DNA of 64,000 nucleotides from Rhizobium sp. BK602 (lineage in GTDB: Bacteria > Pseudomonadota > Alphaproteobacteria > Rhizobiales > Rhizobiaceae): contig NZ_JACIBC010000011.1 of NCBI RefSeq assembly GCF_014195095.1, positions 62,001-126,000 on the forward strand, read 5' to 3'. This document shows positions 53,105 through 62,227 of the stretch, piece after piece. The translations under genes and the position numbers were made by a program. The notes under the pieces are model-generated. The model searched no databases. It saw nothing but the letters and a program-made list of their open reading frames with translations, and was not told the origin of the DNA. Every line of letters begins with the position of its first letter. Position 1 is the stretch's first letter.

Positions 53105-53989
53105 TCAGGCCGCCCTGGATCTGAAAAGCGTATCGAAAGCGCCGATGAGCTGATTCCGTCCTTCGCCGGATATTGAAACGAGCGGCGGGCGAACCGCAAG
53201 CCAGATTTCCTCTCCCGAGATATGGGCCACCATGGCCTTGACCGCGGCCGTCACCGGAAATTTCAGGAGTTCGGGAACGAAGCTCTCGACGCGAGGATCG
53301 TCCTTTCCCTCTTCGGCCATCAGCCTGATTTCACGCGGCACGAAATTCGCCATGCCGGAAATCGCCCCCTGGCCACCCAGGCGAACCCCCTTGGCCAGAT
53401 GACGCTCGTCGCCGATCAGGATGATGAGATCGCCATGTGCCTTCAGCAGCGCTTCTGTATAGGGCCAGTCGCCGGAGGAATCCTTGACGCCGGTGACGAT
53501 GCCGGGAAAGGCGTCGCGCAGCCTGCCGATCAGCGCCACCGACAGAGGCACCATGGTGACGGAGGGAATATTGTAGACGATGATGTCGCGCGCCTCGTCT
53601 CCTAGGCGTGCAAAGACGGCCGAAAACCACTGGAAGAGGCCTTCGTCACTGACATTCTTGAAATAGAAGGGCGGTGCAAGCAGGATGTTGCGCACGCCAC
53701 GGGTCAGCGCCGATTTGGCCTGCGCGGCGGCGTTCTCGACTGAATCCGCCATGATGCCCGCGATCATGCGCTCGCCGGCAATGCCGGCGCCGAGGAAGGC
53801 GTCGAGCACCCGTTCCCGTTCCTGTGTTCCGATCGACGAGCCTTCGCCGGTGGTCCCGAACAGCGTCACGCTCGAGCAGCCTGACGCAAGGCTCAGTTCG
53901 GCCTGCTTGATCATCGTGCCGATCGCGATGTTGCCGCTGGCATCGAAGGGTGTCGTAAGCGCGACCGATAGACCGAATTTGCGTGACAA
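53105..53989 (-). CDS. DapA-family aldolase/dehydratase
   Basis: A 294-residue Schiff-base lyase of the dihydrodipicolinate synthase/N-acetylneuraminate lyase family. Seen: LFGTTGEGSSIGTQER near residues 43-55, catalytic Tyr in IVYNIPSV near 138 and Schiff-base Lys in VTGVKDSSGDW near 166. With a sugar importer and PfkB kinase it may be a 2-keto-3-deoxy sugar-acid aldolase/dehydratase rather than biosynthetic DapA. First gene of the operon. A second member of the family lies at the left edge of the window. Confidence 0.85.
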   Translation of the reverse strand: MSRKFGLSVALTTPFDASGNIAIGTMIKQAELSLASGCSSVTLFGTTGEGSSIGTQERERVLDAFLGAGIAGERMIAGIMADSVENAAAQAKSALTRGVRNILLAPPFYFKNVSDEGLFQWFSAVFARLGDEARDIIVYNIPSVTMVPLSVALIGRLRDAFPGIVTGVKDSSGDWPYTEALLKAHGDLIILIGDERHLAKGVRLGGQGAISGMANFVPREIRLMAEEGKDDPRVESFVPELLKFPVTAAVKAMVAHISGEEIWLAVRPPLVSISGEGRNQLIGAFDTLFRSRAA

Positions 53990-54017
53990 GTTCCATTCCT
54001 CCTTGATGGGATGTCAG

Positions 54018-54046
54018 TATATGCAGACTAACATGTTAGTTGTAAA
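54018..54046 (-). promoter_or_regulatory. Promoter with palindromic GntR-type operator
   Basis: On the reverse strand TTTACA and CATATA are 17 bases apart. The spacer holds ACTAACATGTTAGT (54027-54040), a perfect 14-bp palindrome. It lies 29 bases before the aldolase start at 53989. The GntR protein of the operon is the natural binder. Confidence 0.68.
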
Positions 54047-54170
54047 GAGCGAATCTTTCGAGTGTCGTAAAGAACGGGGTCTCACCGGAAAGGTAGGCCT
54101 CCGCTGAATCTCCGCTATGTTTCGGACAGGTCGTGCAAGGCACCTGAGCAACTGCCGCTTGCTTGGTGTT

Positions 54171-55082
54171 CTAGCTTCTGGGAGGAAGCCCTTGCGGGCG
54201 GAAGTGTCTATGATGTCCGATGAGACGGGCCGCCGCGATCATACTGACTGACGCAGGTGTCTCAGCCCCGACGAAAGCATAGAAGCGGGCCGGCGGCAGC
54301 TTGGGAAAGCCCTCGTCGCACCCGAGCTGCCGCAGTCCATCCCGGCTTTGGCTCTGAGCCAGAACCGTTGCTGCCAAACCAGCCTGAGCCGCCGAGACGC
54401 AGCCCGCCATACTGCTGCTTTCAAATACGATGCGCCATTTCCGGTCGGCTTGGTTAAGCGCGGTGGTCGCGGTTTCCCGATAGACGCAGGGCTCAGGAAA
54501 TAGAGCGAGGGGCAAAGGCTGGGCGGGGTCCAGTTGCTTATCCGCCGCAAACGTCCAGATCAGGGGTTCTTCCCACAGCAGCTCTCCGGCCGCTTGTATC
54601 GGGCTGCATTGCTTGCCGAAGACCAGATCCAATCGTCCTTGGTCCTGTTCGCGCAATAAATCCAAGGTGATACCGACTTTCAGTTCAAAGGTCGTCGCGG
54701 GGTGCTCGGAATGGAACTGGCGTAAGGCTTGGGGAAGCCAGGTGCTGGCAAAATCTTCACTGGCTCCGATGCGCAGATGTCCCCGCAATGGGGAACCGCG
54801 CAGCTTTGCGCGTGCTTCACGCTCCAGATCAAGGATGTTCTTCGCGTAGGTATAGAGGATCGTCCCCGATTTGGTCAGTTCGACACTGCGTGTGGTACGG
54901 ATCAGGAGTGCTGCTCCGGACGTTTCCTCAAGGCGTTTGATATGCCCACTCACGGCGGACGGCGTCAGCGCCAGCCTTTCGGCGGCCGCTACAAAGCTTG
55001 CCCTTTCCACCACTTCCAGGAAAGTCCGCATGAGAAGCGTGTCCAATGGCAGACCGCGCATATCCGACAAATCGTCCTCCAC
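54171..55082 (-). CDS. LysR-family transcriptional regulator
   Basis: A 303-residue regulator. Helix-turn-helix at residues 14-72 (LDTLLMRTFLEVVERASFVAAAERLALTPSAVSGHIKRLEETSGAALLIRTTRSVELTKSG) and an effector domain from GHLRIGASEDFASTWLPQAL. Divergent from the alpha/beta hydrolase gene across about 99 bases, probably controlling it. Confidence 0.88.
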   Translation of the reverse strand: MEDDLSDMRGLPLDTLLMRTFLEVVERASFVAAAERLALTPSAVSGHIKRLEETSGAALLIRTTRSVELTKSGTILYTYAKNILDLEREARAKLRGSPLRGHLRIGASEDFASTWLPQALRQFHSEHPATTFELKVGITLDLLREQDQGRLDLVFGKQCSPIQAAGELLWEEPLIWTFAADKQLDPAQPLPLALFPEPCVYRETATTALNQADRKWRIVFESSSMAGCVSAAQAGLAATVLAQSQSRDGLRQLGCDEGFPKLPPARFYAFVGAETPASVSMIAAARLIGHHRHFRPQGLPPRS

Positions 55083-55181
55083 TCCATTGAATGCGAAACA
55101 TCACCAATGATCCACGATTAATCAGTAATTGTCCAGAATGCTCGGTCTATAGTGGTTCCGCGACATTCCAAGGAGCCAAAC

Positions 55182-56072
55182 GTGTCAGACCATCAGATCG
55201 CCGTAACATCTCGTCTCGAGATCGCTTATCGTGAATGGAATCCGAAGGGAATGCGGTCAGCGGTGCTCCTTCACGGTTGGCCTGATAGCCCGTCGTGCTG
55301 GAAGGACGTTGCTCCCCTGCTGGCCGATGCAGGTTTTCGCGTCTTAGTCCCCGCGCTCCGGGGCTTTCATCCGACCCGGTTTCGCGATGCGAAGACGCCC
55401 CGGAGCGGTCAGTTGTCGGCGCTCGGTCGCGATTTGCTTGAATTCATCGATGTTTTGCAGCTCCATCGTCCAGTGCTTGTCGGTCACGATTGGGGTGCGC
55501 GGGCAGCTGCGAATGCCTGTGGGTTACGCGAGACGGTCGCCTCGCATCTGGTCATGCTTTCGGTTGGCTATGGCACCAACGACCCTAATCAACCACTGAG
55601 CCTAAAGCAGGCGCGCAACTACTGGTATCATTGGTTCATGGCGACGCCGCGCGGTGAATATGTCGTCAAACAGGAGCCCAAGGCGTTTGCTCGCCAGATG
55701 TGGGATACATGGGCTCCGGCCGGTTGGTATGACGAACAAGATTTCGAACAGGCCGCCGCCGCTTTCGTTGGAAGTGATTGGGCGGATGTTGTCCTGCATT
55801 CCTATCGGCATCGCTGGGGCTTTGCCGAGGGCGATCCGGCCTATGCGGAGGATGAAAAACGTCTGCATCCCGCTCCTCGCTTATCCGTACCGACACTGGT
55901 GCTGCACGGATCGGCCGATACCTGCAATCACCCAGACAGTTCGGAGGGGCGCGAGGCTTTCTTCCTTGGTCGCTATGAGCGCCGCCTGCTCGACGGCGTG
56001 GGGCATTTCCCGCAACGCGAGAGCTCGCGTCAGGTTGGCATGGAAATCCTGCGTTTCTGTCAAACGGAATAG
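55182..56072 (+). CDS. Alpha/beta hydrolase, epoxide-hydrolase-like
   Basis: A 296-residue hydrolase. GTG start at 55182 after AGGAG, seven bases away. Seen: oxyanion motif HGWPDSPSCW near residue 32, nucleophile elbow VGHDWGARAAANACG near 102 with an Asp nucleophile as in epoxide hydrolases and haloalkane dehalogenases, and the catalytic His in GVGHFPQRES near 280. Probably opens an epoxide or removes a halide; substrate unknown. Divergent from the LysR gene. Confidence 0.86.
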   Translation: MSDHQIAVTSRLEIAYREWNPKGMRSAVLLHGWPDSPSCWKDVAPLLADAGFRVLVPALRGFHPTRFRDAKTPRSGQLSALGRDLLEFIDVLQLHRPVLVGHDWGARAAANACGLRETVASHLVMLSVGYGTNDPNQPLSLKQARNYWYHWFMATPRGEYVVKQEPKAFARQMWDTWAPAGWYDEQDFEQAAAAFVGSDWADVVLHSYRHRWGFAEGDPAYAEDEKRLHPAPRLSVPTLVLHGSADTCNHPDSSEGREAFFLGRYERRLLDGVGHFPQRESSRQVGMEILRFCQTE

Positions 56073-56292
56073 GATCTTGTTTGAAATCAATCGGATAACG
56101 GACGAAATCTAAACCTTGTTAACGCCACGGATCGTCCTGATCGAGGCGTCGGGATGAAACACCTGGGATTTGCTGTCGTCGGATGCCTTGATGATGAAGG
56201 GCGCGATGTTACGATGGCTCGAAATTCCCGCCGGGGCTGCGTCCAGTTCAAGTCCCTCGAATATGTCCTGCCGGACCATCAGGAGCTCCCGA

Positions 56293-57708
56293 ATGCCCAA
56301 GCCCGCGAACGACCAGATCGAATCCGTTCTCGCCCATGTCGATCGGACGATGGATGAGAGCCTGCAGCGGCTCTTCGAACTCATCCGCATCCCGAGCGTG
56401 TCCACCGATCCTGCCTATCGCGATCATTGCCGGCGTGCGGCCGAATGGCTGGCCGGCGACCTGGCGAGCATCGGTTTCGATGCCTCGGTCCGCGATACGA
56501 GCGGCCATCCAATGGTGGTCGGCCACGACAAGCATGCCGGTGGACCGCATGTGCTCTTCTATGGCCACTACGACGTGCAGCCGGTCGATCCGCTGGCATT
56601 GTGGAAGACCGATCCGTTCGAACCGGTGTTGCAGCCGCTCGGGAACGGCGACACGGCGATCGTCGCGCGCGGCGCCTCCGATGACAAGGGCCAGCTGATG
56701 ACCTTCGTCGAAGCTTGCCGTGCATGGAAATCCGTGACTGGCGCGCTGCCGATCAAGGTCAGCATCCTGTTCGAAGGGGAGGAGGAGGCCGGCAGCCCAA
56801 GCCTTGCGCCTTTCCTAGACAAGACCGCCTCCGAACTTGCCGCCGATACGGTTCTCGTCTGCGACACCGACATGTGGGATCATGATACGCCGGCGGTGAC
56901 GACGATGCTGCGCGGCCTCGTTGGCCAGGAGATCGAAATCACCTGCGCCGATCGCGATCTTCATTCCGGCATGTTCGGCAATGCCGCGCGCAATGCGCTG
57001 CAGCTTCTGTCGGAGATCATTGCGAGCCTGCGTACGCCGGATGGCGGCGTGGCGGTCGCCGGCTTTTATGATGGAGTCAAGGAGCTGCCCGCGGCCGTCA
57101 AGGCGCAATGGGCGAGCCTGCCTTTCGATGAGGACGGCTTCCTGCGCGATATCGGTCTTTCGATCCCGGCGGGAGAACAGGGACGCTCCGTTCTCGAACA
57201 GGTCTGGGCGAGGCCGAGCTGCGAGATCAACGGCATGAGCGGCGGTTATACCGGCGATGGCTTCAAGACCGTGATCCCGGCGAAAGCCATCGCCAAAATC
57301 TCCTTCCGCCTGGTCGAGGGGCAAGATCCGCTTGCCGTTCGCGACGCTTTCCAGGCGCATGTGCGGGCGCGTATTCCCGCCGACTGCTCGGTCACTTTCA
57401 AGGATTACGGTCTGGCTCCGGCCACCGTCATGCCGCTGGACAGCCCCTTCCTGCGCAAGACGTTGGAAGCTCTGACCGCCGAATGGCAGCGCGAGGCGGC
57501 GCTCGCCGGTACCGGCGGCTCCATCCCGATCATCGGCGAATTCAAGCGGCGCCTCGGCTGCGACGCGCTCCTGGTCGGTTTCGCCCGTTTCGATAATCGC
57601 GTCCACAGTCCGAATGAGAAATATGATCTGTCCAGCTTTCATAAGGGCATTCGCTCCTGGGTCCGCATTCTGGCGTCCCTGAGCGAGATCGAGGGGACCC
57701 AGGGCTGA
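56293..57708 (+). CDS. M20-family metallopeptidase (dipeptidase/deacylase)
   Basis: A 471-residue zinc hydrolase. The ATG at 56293 follows AGGAG by seven bases; the upstream frame is not used. Metal ligands are visible: YGHYDVQPVD near residue 92, GASDDKGQ near 125, EGEEEAGSP near 158, CDTDMWD near 190 and the C-terminal HSPNEKYDLSSF near 440. The domain between holds the GNAARNALQLLSEII dimerisation stretch. Length fits Cys-Gly or peptide dipeptidases rather than short ArgE. Gap to the hydrolase gene is 220 bases with no clear gene. Confidence 0.87.
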   Translation: MPKPANDQIESVLAHVDRTMDESLQRLFELIRIPSVSTDPAYRDHCRRAAEWLAGDLASIGFDASVRDTSGHPMVVGHDKHAGGPHVLFYGHYDVQPVDPLALWKTDPFEPVLQPLGNGDTAIVARGASDDKGQLMTFVEACRAWKSVTGALPIKVSILFEGEEEAGSPSLAPFLDKTASELAADTVLVCDTDMWDHDTPAVTTMLRGLVGQEIEITCADRDLHSGMFGNAARNALQLLSEIIASLRTPDGGVAVAGFYDGVKELPAAVKAQWASLPFDEDGFLRDIGLSIPAGEQGRSVLEQVWARPSCEINGMSGGYTGDGFKTVIPAKAIAKISFRLVEGQDPLAVRDAFQAHVRARIPADCSVTFKDYGLAPATVMPLDSPFLRKTLEALTAEWQREAALAGTGGSIPIIGEFKRRLGCDALLVGFARFDNRVHSPNEKYDLSSFHKGIRSWVRILASLSEIEGTQG

Positions 57709-57953
57709 TTCGTGGGCACATCGCTGTTCTTGACGAAAATCGACAGGGTGCGATCGACGGATTTCGGACGCTCAAGCGTTCAAGCTGAAAGGTAAGCGCT
57801 CGCGTTTGAAGGGGAGACGGATCTGTCGGAGACATCGCAATCATATGGCTGCGGACCGTCGGGTGTCATCGATAGTCTCAAAGCTCCGTCGGTCGAGGAG
57901 GGGGCGATCTGCGGCAGGCATGCTCCTCGGCACTTGGACGATAGCGGTTGGCG

Positions 57954-58526
57954 ATGAATTGGGATCGCGTACCCAAAGAGGGAGATCCCGACGAGGATCT
58001 GGTTGTCCGGATTGCGGCAGGCGATGCTCCGGCAATGCGCGTTTTGATATCGCGGCAACTGCCCCGCATCATGGCGGTCGCGACGCGCATGCTTGGCGAT
58101 GCCGGGGAGGCCGAGGATGTCGCGCAGGAAACGTTCCTGCGCGTGTGGCGCAATGCCGATCGCTGGCGCCGGCGCAACGCGCGCTTCAGTACATGGGTCC
58201 ATCGCGTCGCGATCAATCTTTGTTATGACCGCTTGCGCCGCCGCAAGGATGTGTTTGCCCAGCATCCGCCTGAGCTCCCGTATGAAGGGCCGTCGCCGGA
58301 TGCCGGGCTGATGAGCGAGGACGATCCGGGCAGGCGTATGGAGCAGGCGCTACAGATGATCGCGCCGCGCCAGCGCGAAGCGATCGTGCTGGTCTACTAT
58401 CAGGCGATGTCGAATGCGGAGGCGGCCGCGATCATGGATATTACCGTGGATGCATTGGAAAGCCTGCTTGCGCGCGGACGACGCGCACTGCAAGCGCTGT
58501 TGTTGAAGGAGCGCGTCGATGACTGA
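57954..58526 (+). CDS. ECF-type RNA polymerase sigma factor
   Basis: A 190-residue sigma factor. ATG at 57954 in a gap of 245 bases. Region 2 is seen as ISRQLPRIMAVATRMLGDAGEAEDVAQETFLRVWRNADRW near residues 35-75 and region 4 as ALQMIAPRQREAIVLVYYQAMSNAEAAAIMDITVDALESLLARGRRAL near 130-180. First gene of an operon with an anti-sigma-like protein and a CnrX-like sensor, so it is probably an extracytoplasmic stress sigma, possibly metal responsive. Overlaps the next gene by eight bases. Confidence 0.9.
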   Translation: MNWDRVPKEGDPDEDLVVRIAAGDAPAMRVLISRQLPRIMAVATRMLGDAGEAEDVAQETFLRVWRNADRWRRRNARFSTWVHRVAINLCYDRLRRRKDVFAQHPPELPYEGPSPDAGLMSEDDPGRRMEQALQMIAPRQREAIVLVYYQAMSNAEAAAIMDITVDALESLLARGRRALQALLLKERVDD

Positions 58527-58968
58527 GAAGGTCCCAAGGGCGATGGGCGCCGAGCATTTTGCCAGGCTGGCGCAGGCCTATGGAGGCGCCATCGATCGGT
58601 GGCCGGAGCAGGATCGCGCCTCGGCCAGGGAGTTCGCCAGGACGCCGGAAGGCATGTCGGTACTTGCCGCCGCCGCCGATCTGGACCGACTGCTCGATGC
58701 CTACGCCTTGAACAATATCGATGATGGCCTCAAGGACCGAATATTGGCCCGGCTTCTGCGCCGCTCCCGGCTGCGCAGCTGGTTTCGTCTGTCGACCGCA
58801 GGTATCGGGCTTATCGGCGTGGGGGTTGCCGGCGCCTTGGCGGGCAGCATCGCAATTGCCGTGCTGACGCCGGGCACGGCATCCGACGCGACCATCGCCT
58901 CGGACCAGACGGCCACCGTGTTCGGTGATATCGGGCATGACGCAACGGCTGTGCAGGAGGCACAATGA
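58519..58968 (+). CDS. Putative membrane anti-sigma factor
   Basis: A 149-residue protein with one membrane segment near residues 95-115 (LSTAGIGLIGVGVAGALAGSIAIAVL), a cytoplasmic N-terminal half and a short periplasmic tail. Layout and position directly after an ECF gene and before a CnrX-like gene fit an anti-sigma protein of the CnrY/NrsF kind, but no zinc motif is present. The N-terminal GGAIDRWPEQDRASAREFARTPEG motif recurs in such proteins of alphaproteobacteria. Stop overlaps the next start. Confidence 0.68.
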   Translation: MTEKVPRAMGAEHFARLAQAYGGAIDRWPEQDRASAREFARTPEGMSVLAAAADLDRLLDAYALNNIDDGLKDRILARLLRRSRLRSWFRLSTAGIGLIGVGVAGALAGSIAIAVLTPGTASDATIASDQTATVFGDIGHDATAVQEAQ

Positions 58969-59414
58969 CGGAACGCAGCTTTCGAATTATCGTCATCTCT
59001 CTCCTGGTGCTGAATATTTTTCTGATCGGCGCATTGGCGGGCGGTGGGCTCACCTGGGTCCGCAGCACGCAGAACAAGGCCGAGAGCCTGCCGCTTGCCG
59101 GTGAACAGCTTCCCTCGGGGCAGAGAGCGGCCTTCCGCCAGGCGCTCAACGATGCGCGCAAGGCCGATCGTCCAAGCATTCTCGAAGCGCAGCAGGCGAA
59201 GATAGATGCCGCCTCCCTGCTGGGCCAGCCGAACCTCGATACAGCCGCGCTCTCCGCCGCGCTGGCGAGAGCTCGCGACGCCGATATGGCCCTGCGCGAA
59301 AGGATCGAGCAACGCGCCGTCGATTTTGCGGCGACGCTGTCTTACGACGAACGCCGTGCGCTGGCCGAAAGCTTGATCCGCCGCAACGCCCCGAAACCGG
59401 CTGCCACAAAATAA
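58965..59414 (+). CDS. Periplasmic heavy-metal sensor, CnrX-like
   Basis: A 149-residue protein with a signal-anchor (IIVISLLVLNIFLIGALAGGGLTWV) near residues 7-32 followed by a helical periplasmic domain (RAAFRQALNDARKADRPSILEAQQAKIDAASLLGQPNLDTAALSAALARARDADMALRERIEQRAVDFAATLSYDERRALAESL) typical of Metal_resist/CnrX proteins. The few His and no Met/Cys suggest it may sense something other than nickel or cobalt. ATGA overlap with the anti-sigma gene. Confidence 0.8.
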   Translation: MTERSFRIIVISLLVLNIFLIGALAGGGLTWVRSTQNKAESLPLAGEQLPSGQRAAFRQALNDARKADRPSILEAQQAKIDAASLLGQPNLDTAALSAALARARDADMALRERIEQRAVDFAATLSYDERRALAESLIRRNAPKPAATK

Positions 59415-59489
59415 TCACACCCGCGGGGCGACGGGTTGGCGGCTTGCCTGCGTTTAACGGACATGGCTGATGCAGGAGCTGGCTGGTCC

Positions 59490-60965
59490 ATGACGCAACC
59501 GTCGAACGATGTTTATGCCGCAATCGCCCTTTCACGATTTGGGCTCGGCGCCGATGGCAACGGGATTGCACCGATAGTTTCCGACCCTCGCGGCGTCTTG
59601 CGTGAAGAGATCACGGAACGCTTCGTGCCGGTGCCCGTTGGCCCCGAGCTGCAGCCCTCGGCGGACCTGCTCGTGGCGCTCTATGATTTTCAGGAAGAGC
59701 GCAAGCAGATGAGGGCGCAAGTTCAGTCCGTTTCTGCGCCTGCGCAAAGTTCCGGGGGGCATCCCGATGCGGTCATGTCCGGCGTTCCGACGGAAGGCCA
59801 GAAAGGCGAGCCGCCTGCGATGGCGAAGCCCGCACCGGCCGCGCCGCCGCCCTATCTGCCGCAACAGGTCTTTCTGGCCGAACTGGATGCCCGCTTCAAC
59901 GGCACGATCCACCAGCCGCTGATCGGCTTCGGCGAAAGGCTTGCGATGTTCTGGGCCAACCATTTCGCCGTTTCCATCGCGAGCGGCGAGGAGGTTCATA
60001 TCCTCGCGGGCGCATTTGAGCGTGAGGCTATCCGTCCCCATGTTTTCGGCCGCTTTTCGGACATGCTGCTGGCCGTCGAAACCCATCCCGCGATGCTGTC
60101 GTTTCTCGACAATCGGCAGTCGATCGGGCCGAACTCCAAGGCGAATGCCAACGGTAAACGCGGTCTGAACGAGAATCTCGCCCGCGAGACACTGGAACTG
60201 CATACGCTTGGCGTGGATGGCGGCTACACGCAGGCGGATGTAACCGCGCTTGCGCGGGTGATCACCGGCTGGACGGTGGTGCGCGGTCAGTCGCCTCTGG
60301 GAGCCTCCGGCAGCTTCGCCTTCAATGGCGCGGCCCATGAGCCCGGCGACCAGACGCTCCTGGGCCTCACGTATGCCAATGACGGCTTTGCTCAGGGGCG
60401 GGACGTGCTGCATGATCTGTCGCGCCATCCGGCGACGGCCAGGCACATAGCCACCAAGCTTGCTCGCCACTTTGTCGCGGACGCTCCTCCGCCCGCGCTC
60501 GTTCAAAAACTTTCGGCAACCTTCACCAAGACCGAAGGGGATCTGTCGGCCGTCTATCTCGCATTGCTCGATGCCGAGGAGGCTTGGGATCCGAAGCTCG
60601 CCAAGGTTCGTTCGCCGCATGAGTTCATGATCGCTCTCCTGCGAGCGAGCGGCGAACGCTTGAAGCCCAACGTGATCGTCAACGCCCTGGCTGCCATGGG
60701 ACAGCGCCCCTGGGCGCCGGCCGGCCCCAATGGCTTTGCCGATACCGTCGATGCCTGGGCTTCCAGCGAGGGGCTCAGCAGCCGCATGGATGTGGCGAAC
60801 ACGATCGCCAATGCCATGCCGCCGCAGACCGATCCCCGCCGCCTGGTTTCGGCGGCACTTGGGCCGCTTCTGTCCGACGAGACGCTGCAGGCGGTCTCCC
60901 GCGCCGAAACGCGGGGCCAAGGGCTTTCAATCGCCTATCTCTCTCCCGAATTTCAAAGGCGCTGA
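59490..60965 (+). CDS. DUF1800 domain protein
   Basis: A 491-residue protein. The ATG at 59490 is chosen as it directly precedes the family start (AAIALSRFGLGADGNG) with GGAG upstream; ATG 59463 is an alternative. Family motifs include FWANHFAVSIASGE near residue 155, ENLARETLELHTLGVDGGYTQADVTALARVITGWTV near 230-265 and KLARHFVADAPPPALV near 325. DUF1800 proteins are of unknown function and usually co-occur with DUF1501, as here. Contains a low-complexity Pro/Ala stretch near 100-125. Confidence 0.85.
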   Translation: MTQPSNDVYAAIALSRFGLGADGNGIAPIVSDPRGVLREEITERFVPVPVGPELQPSADLLVALYDFQEERKQMRAQVQSVSAPAQSSGGHPDAVMSGVPTEGQKGEPPAMAKPAPAAPPPYLPQQVFLAELDARFNGTIHQPLIGFGERLAMFWANHFAVSIASGEEVHILAGAFEREAIRPHVFGRFSDMLLAVETHPAMLSFLDNRQSIGPNSKANANGKRGLNENLARETLELHTLGVDGGYTQADVTALARVITGWTVVRGQSPLGASGSFAFNGAAHEPGDQTLLGLTYANDGFAQGRDVLHDLSRHPATARHIATKLARHFVADAPPPALVQKLSATFTKTEGDLSAVYLALLDAEEAWDPKLAKVRSPHEFMIALLRASGERLKPNVIVNALAAMGQRPWAPAGPNGFADTVDAWASSEGLSSRMDVANTIANAMPPQTDPRRLVSAALGPLLSDETLQAVSRAETRGQGLSIAYLSPEFQRR

Positions 60966-60967
60966 TC

Positions 60968-62188
60968 ATGAGCTGTGAACTGATGACTCCCACTCGCCGT
61001 GCCGTTCTCGGGGCTTCAGGCGCCTTGTTCGCCTGGGCCTTCATCCCGAGATTTGCCCATGCGGCCGGTGGCCGCGATCCGCGCTTCGTCACCATCATCC
61101 TGCGCGGAGCCCTGGACGGTCTGACGGCGGTTCCGCCTATCGGAGATCCGGACTACGCGTCATTGCGTCAGTCGATCGCAATGACGACCACCGGTCCCGA
61201 CGCAGTGCTTCCGCTGGATGGTTTCTTCGCCCTGCATCCGTCGATGCCCAATTTCAATCGGCTCTATCGGGCGGGCCAGGCGGCTGTGGTCCATGCCAGC
61301 GCCACCTCCTATCGCGACCGGTCGCATTTCGATGGACAGGACGTGCTGGAATCCGGCTATGAGATGCCGGGTCGCGTCGATTCAGGCTGGTTGAACCGCA
61401 TGCTCGAGGGTCTTCCGAAAGGCGACAAGGTCGCGCCGGATGGTCCTGCTCTGCGTGGCTTGGCGATCGGAGCGAACACGCCGTTGGTCATTCGCGGCAA
61501 GGCTCCGGTTCTCGGCTGGGCGCCGTCGAGCCTGCAGCCCGTGAGTGCGGATCTGCCGCCGCGTCTGATGGATCTCTACACGCAGACCGATCCGCTGTTT
61601 GCAAAATTGTTGGCGGAAGGGATTTCGACCGGCAAGATTGCGGCCGGCCTCGATGTGAAGTCACGCGGCGGGCCCGGCGAGCCTGCCGGGATGGAGCAGA
61701 TGGCCAGAGGAGCCGCGCGCCTGCTTGCTCGGGACGACGGGCCGCGCGTGGCGGCGCTGGCCTTCGAAGGTTGGGATACCCATGCCGGCGAGATCGGCCG
61801 CCTGACGCGACTGCTCGCCGGCCTCGACAATGCACTGGCGGCCTTCGAGCAGGAACTCGGACCCAGCTGGAAGGACACCGCCATCGTCGTTGCCACGGAA
61901 TTCGGGCGCACCGCCCGCGTCAACGGTACAGATGGCACCGATCACGGCACCGGTACGACGGCATTTCTGGCCGGAGGGGCGATCAAAGGCGGCCGGATCA
62001 TCGCGGATTGGCCAGGCCTCAAGCAGCAGCAATTGCGCGACGGCCGTGACCTGGCCGCGACGACCGATCTGCGCGCGGTGATAAAGGGGATCGCCGTCGA
62101 CCTGCTCGGGGCTTCCACGGCGTTGTTGGCCCGTGATGTTTTTCCGGGGTCCGATGCCGTGCGGCCGATGAAGGGGCTGATTGTGTGA
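60968..62188 (+). CDS. DUF1501 domain protein (Tat-exported, sulfatase-like fold)
   Basis: A 406-residue protein. Twin-arginine signal TRRAVLGASGALFAWAFIPRFAHA near residues 9-33, then RFVTIILRGALDGLTAVPPIGDPDYASLR, SYRDRSHFDGQDVLESG near 115-130 with the typical SHFxxQ motif, and VVATEFGRTARVNGTDGTDHGTGTTAFLAGGAIKGG near 310-345, the C-terminal DUF1501 motif with Asp-His. Alternative ATG at 60983. Two bases after the DUF1800 stop; the pair is probably a periplasmic unit. Function unknown. Confidence 0.86.
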   Translation: MSCELMTPTRRAVLGASGALFAWAFIPRFAHAAGGRDPRFVTIILRGALDGLTAVPPIGDPDYASLRQSIAMTTTGPDAVLPLDGFFALHPSMPNFNRLYRAGQAAVVHASATSYRDRSHFDGQDVLESGYEMPGRVDSGWLNRMLEGLPKGDKVAPDGPALRGLAIGANTPLVIRGKAPVLGWAPSSLQPVSADLPPRLMDLYTQTDPLFAKLLAEGISTGKIAAGLDVKSRGGPGEPAGMEQMARGAARLLARDDGPRVAALAFEGWDTHAGEIGRLTRLLAGLDNALAAFEQELGPSWKDTAIVVATEFGRTARVNGTDGTDHGTGTTAFLAGGAIKGGRIIADWPGLKQQQLRDGRDLAATTDLRAVIKGIAVDLLGASTALLARDVFPGSDAVRPMKGLIV

Positions 62189-62227
62189 GGTGGTCGGCGC
62201 TTTCCTTGAAATAGCGAGAATGGAGCC

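Noticed and set aside
59532..60920. Reverse-strand open frame of 462 codons
   Set aside because: Shadow of the DUF1800 gene.
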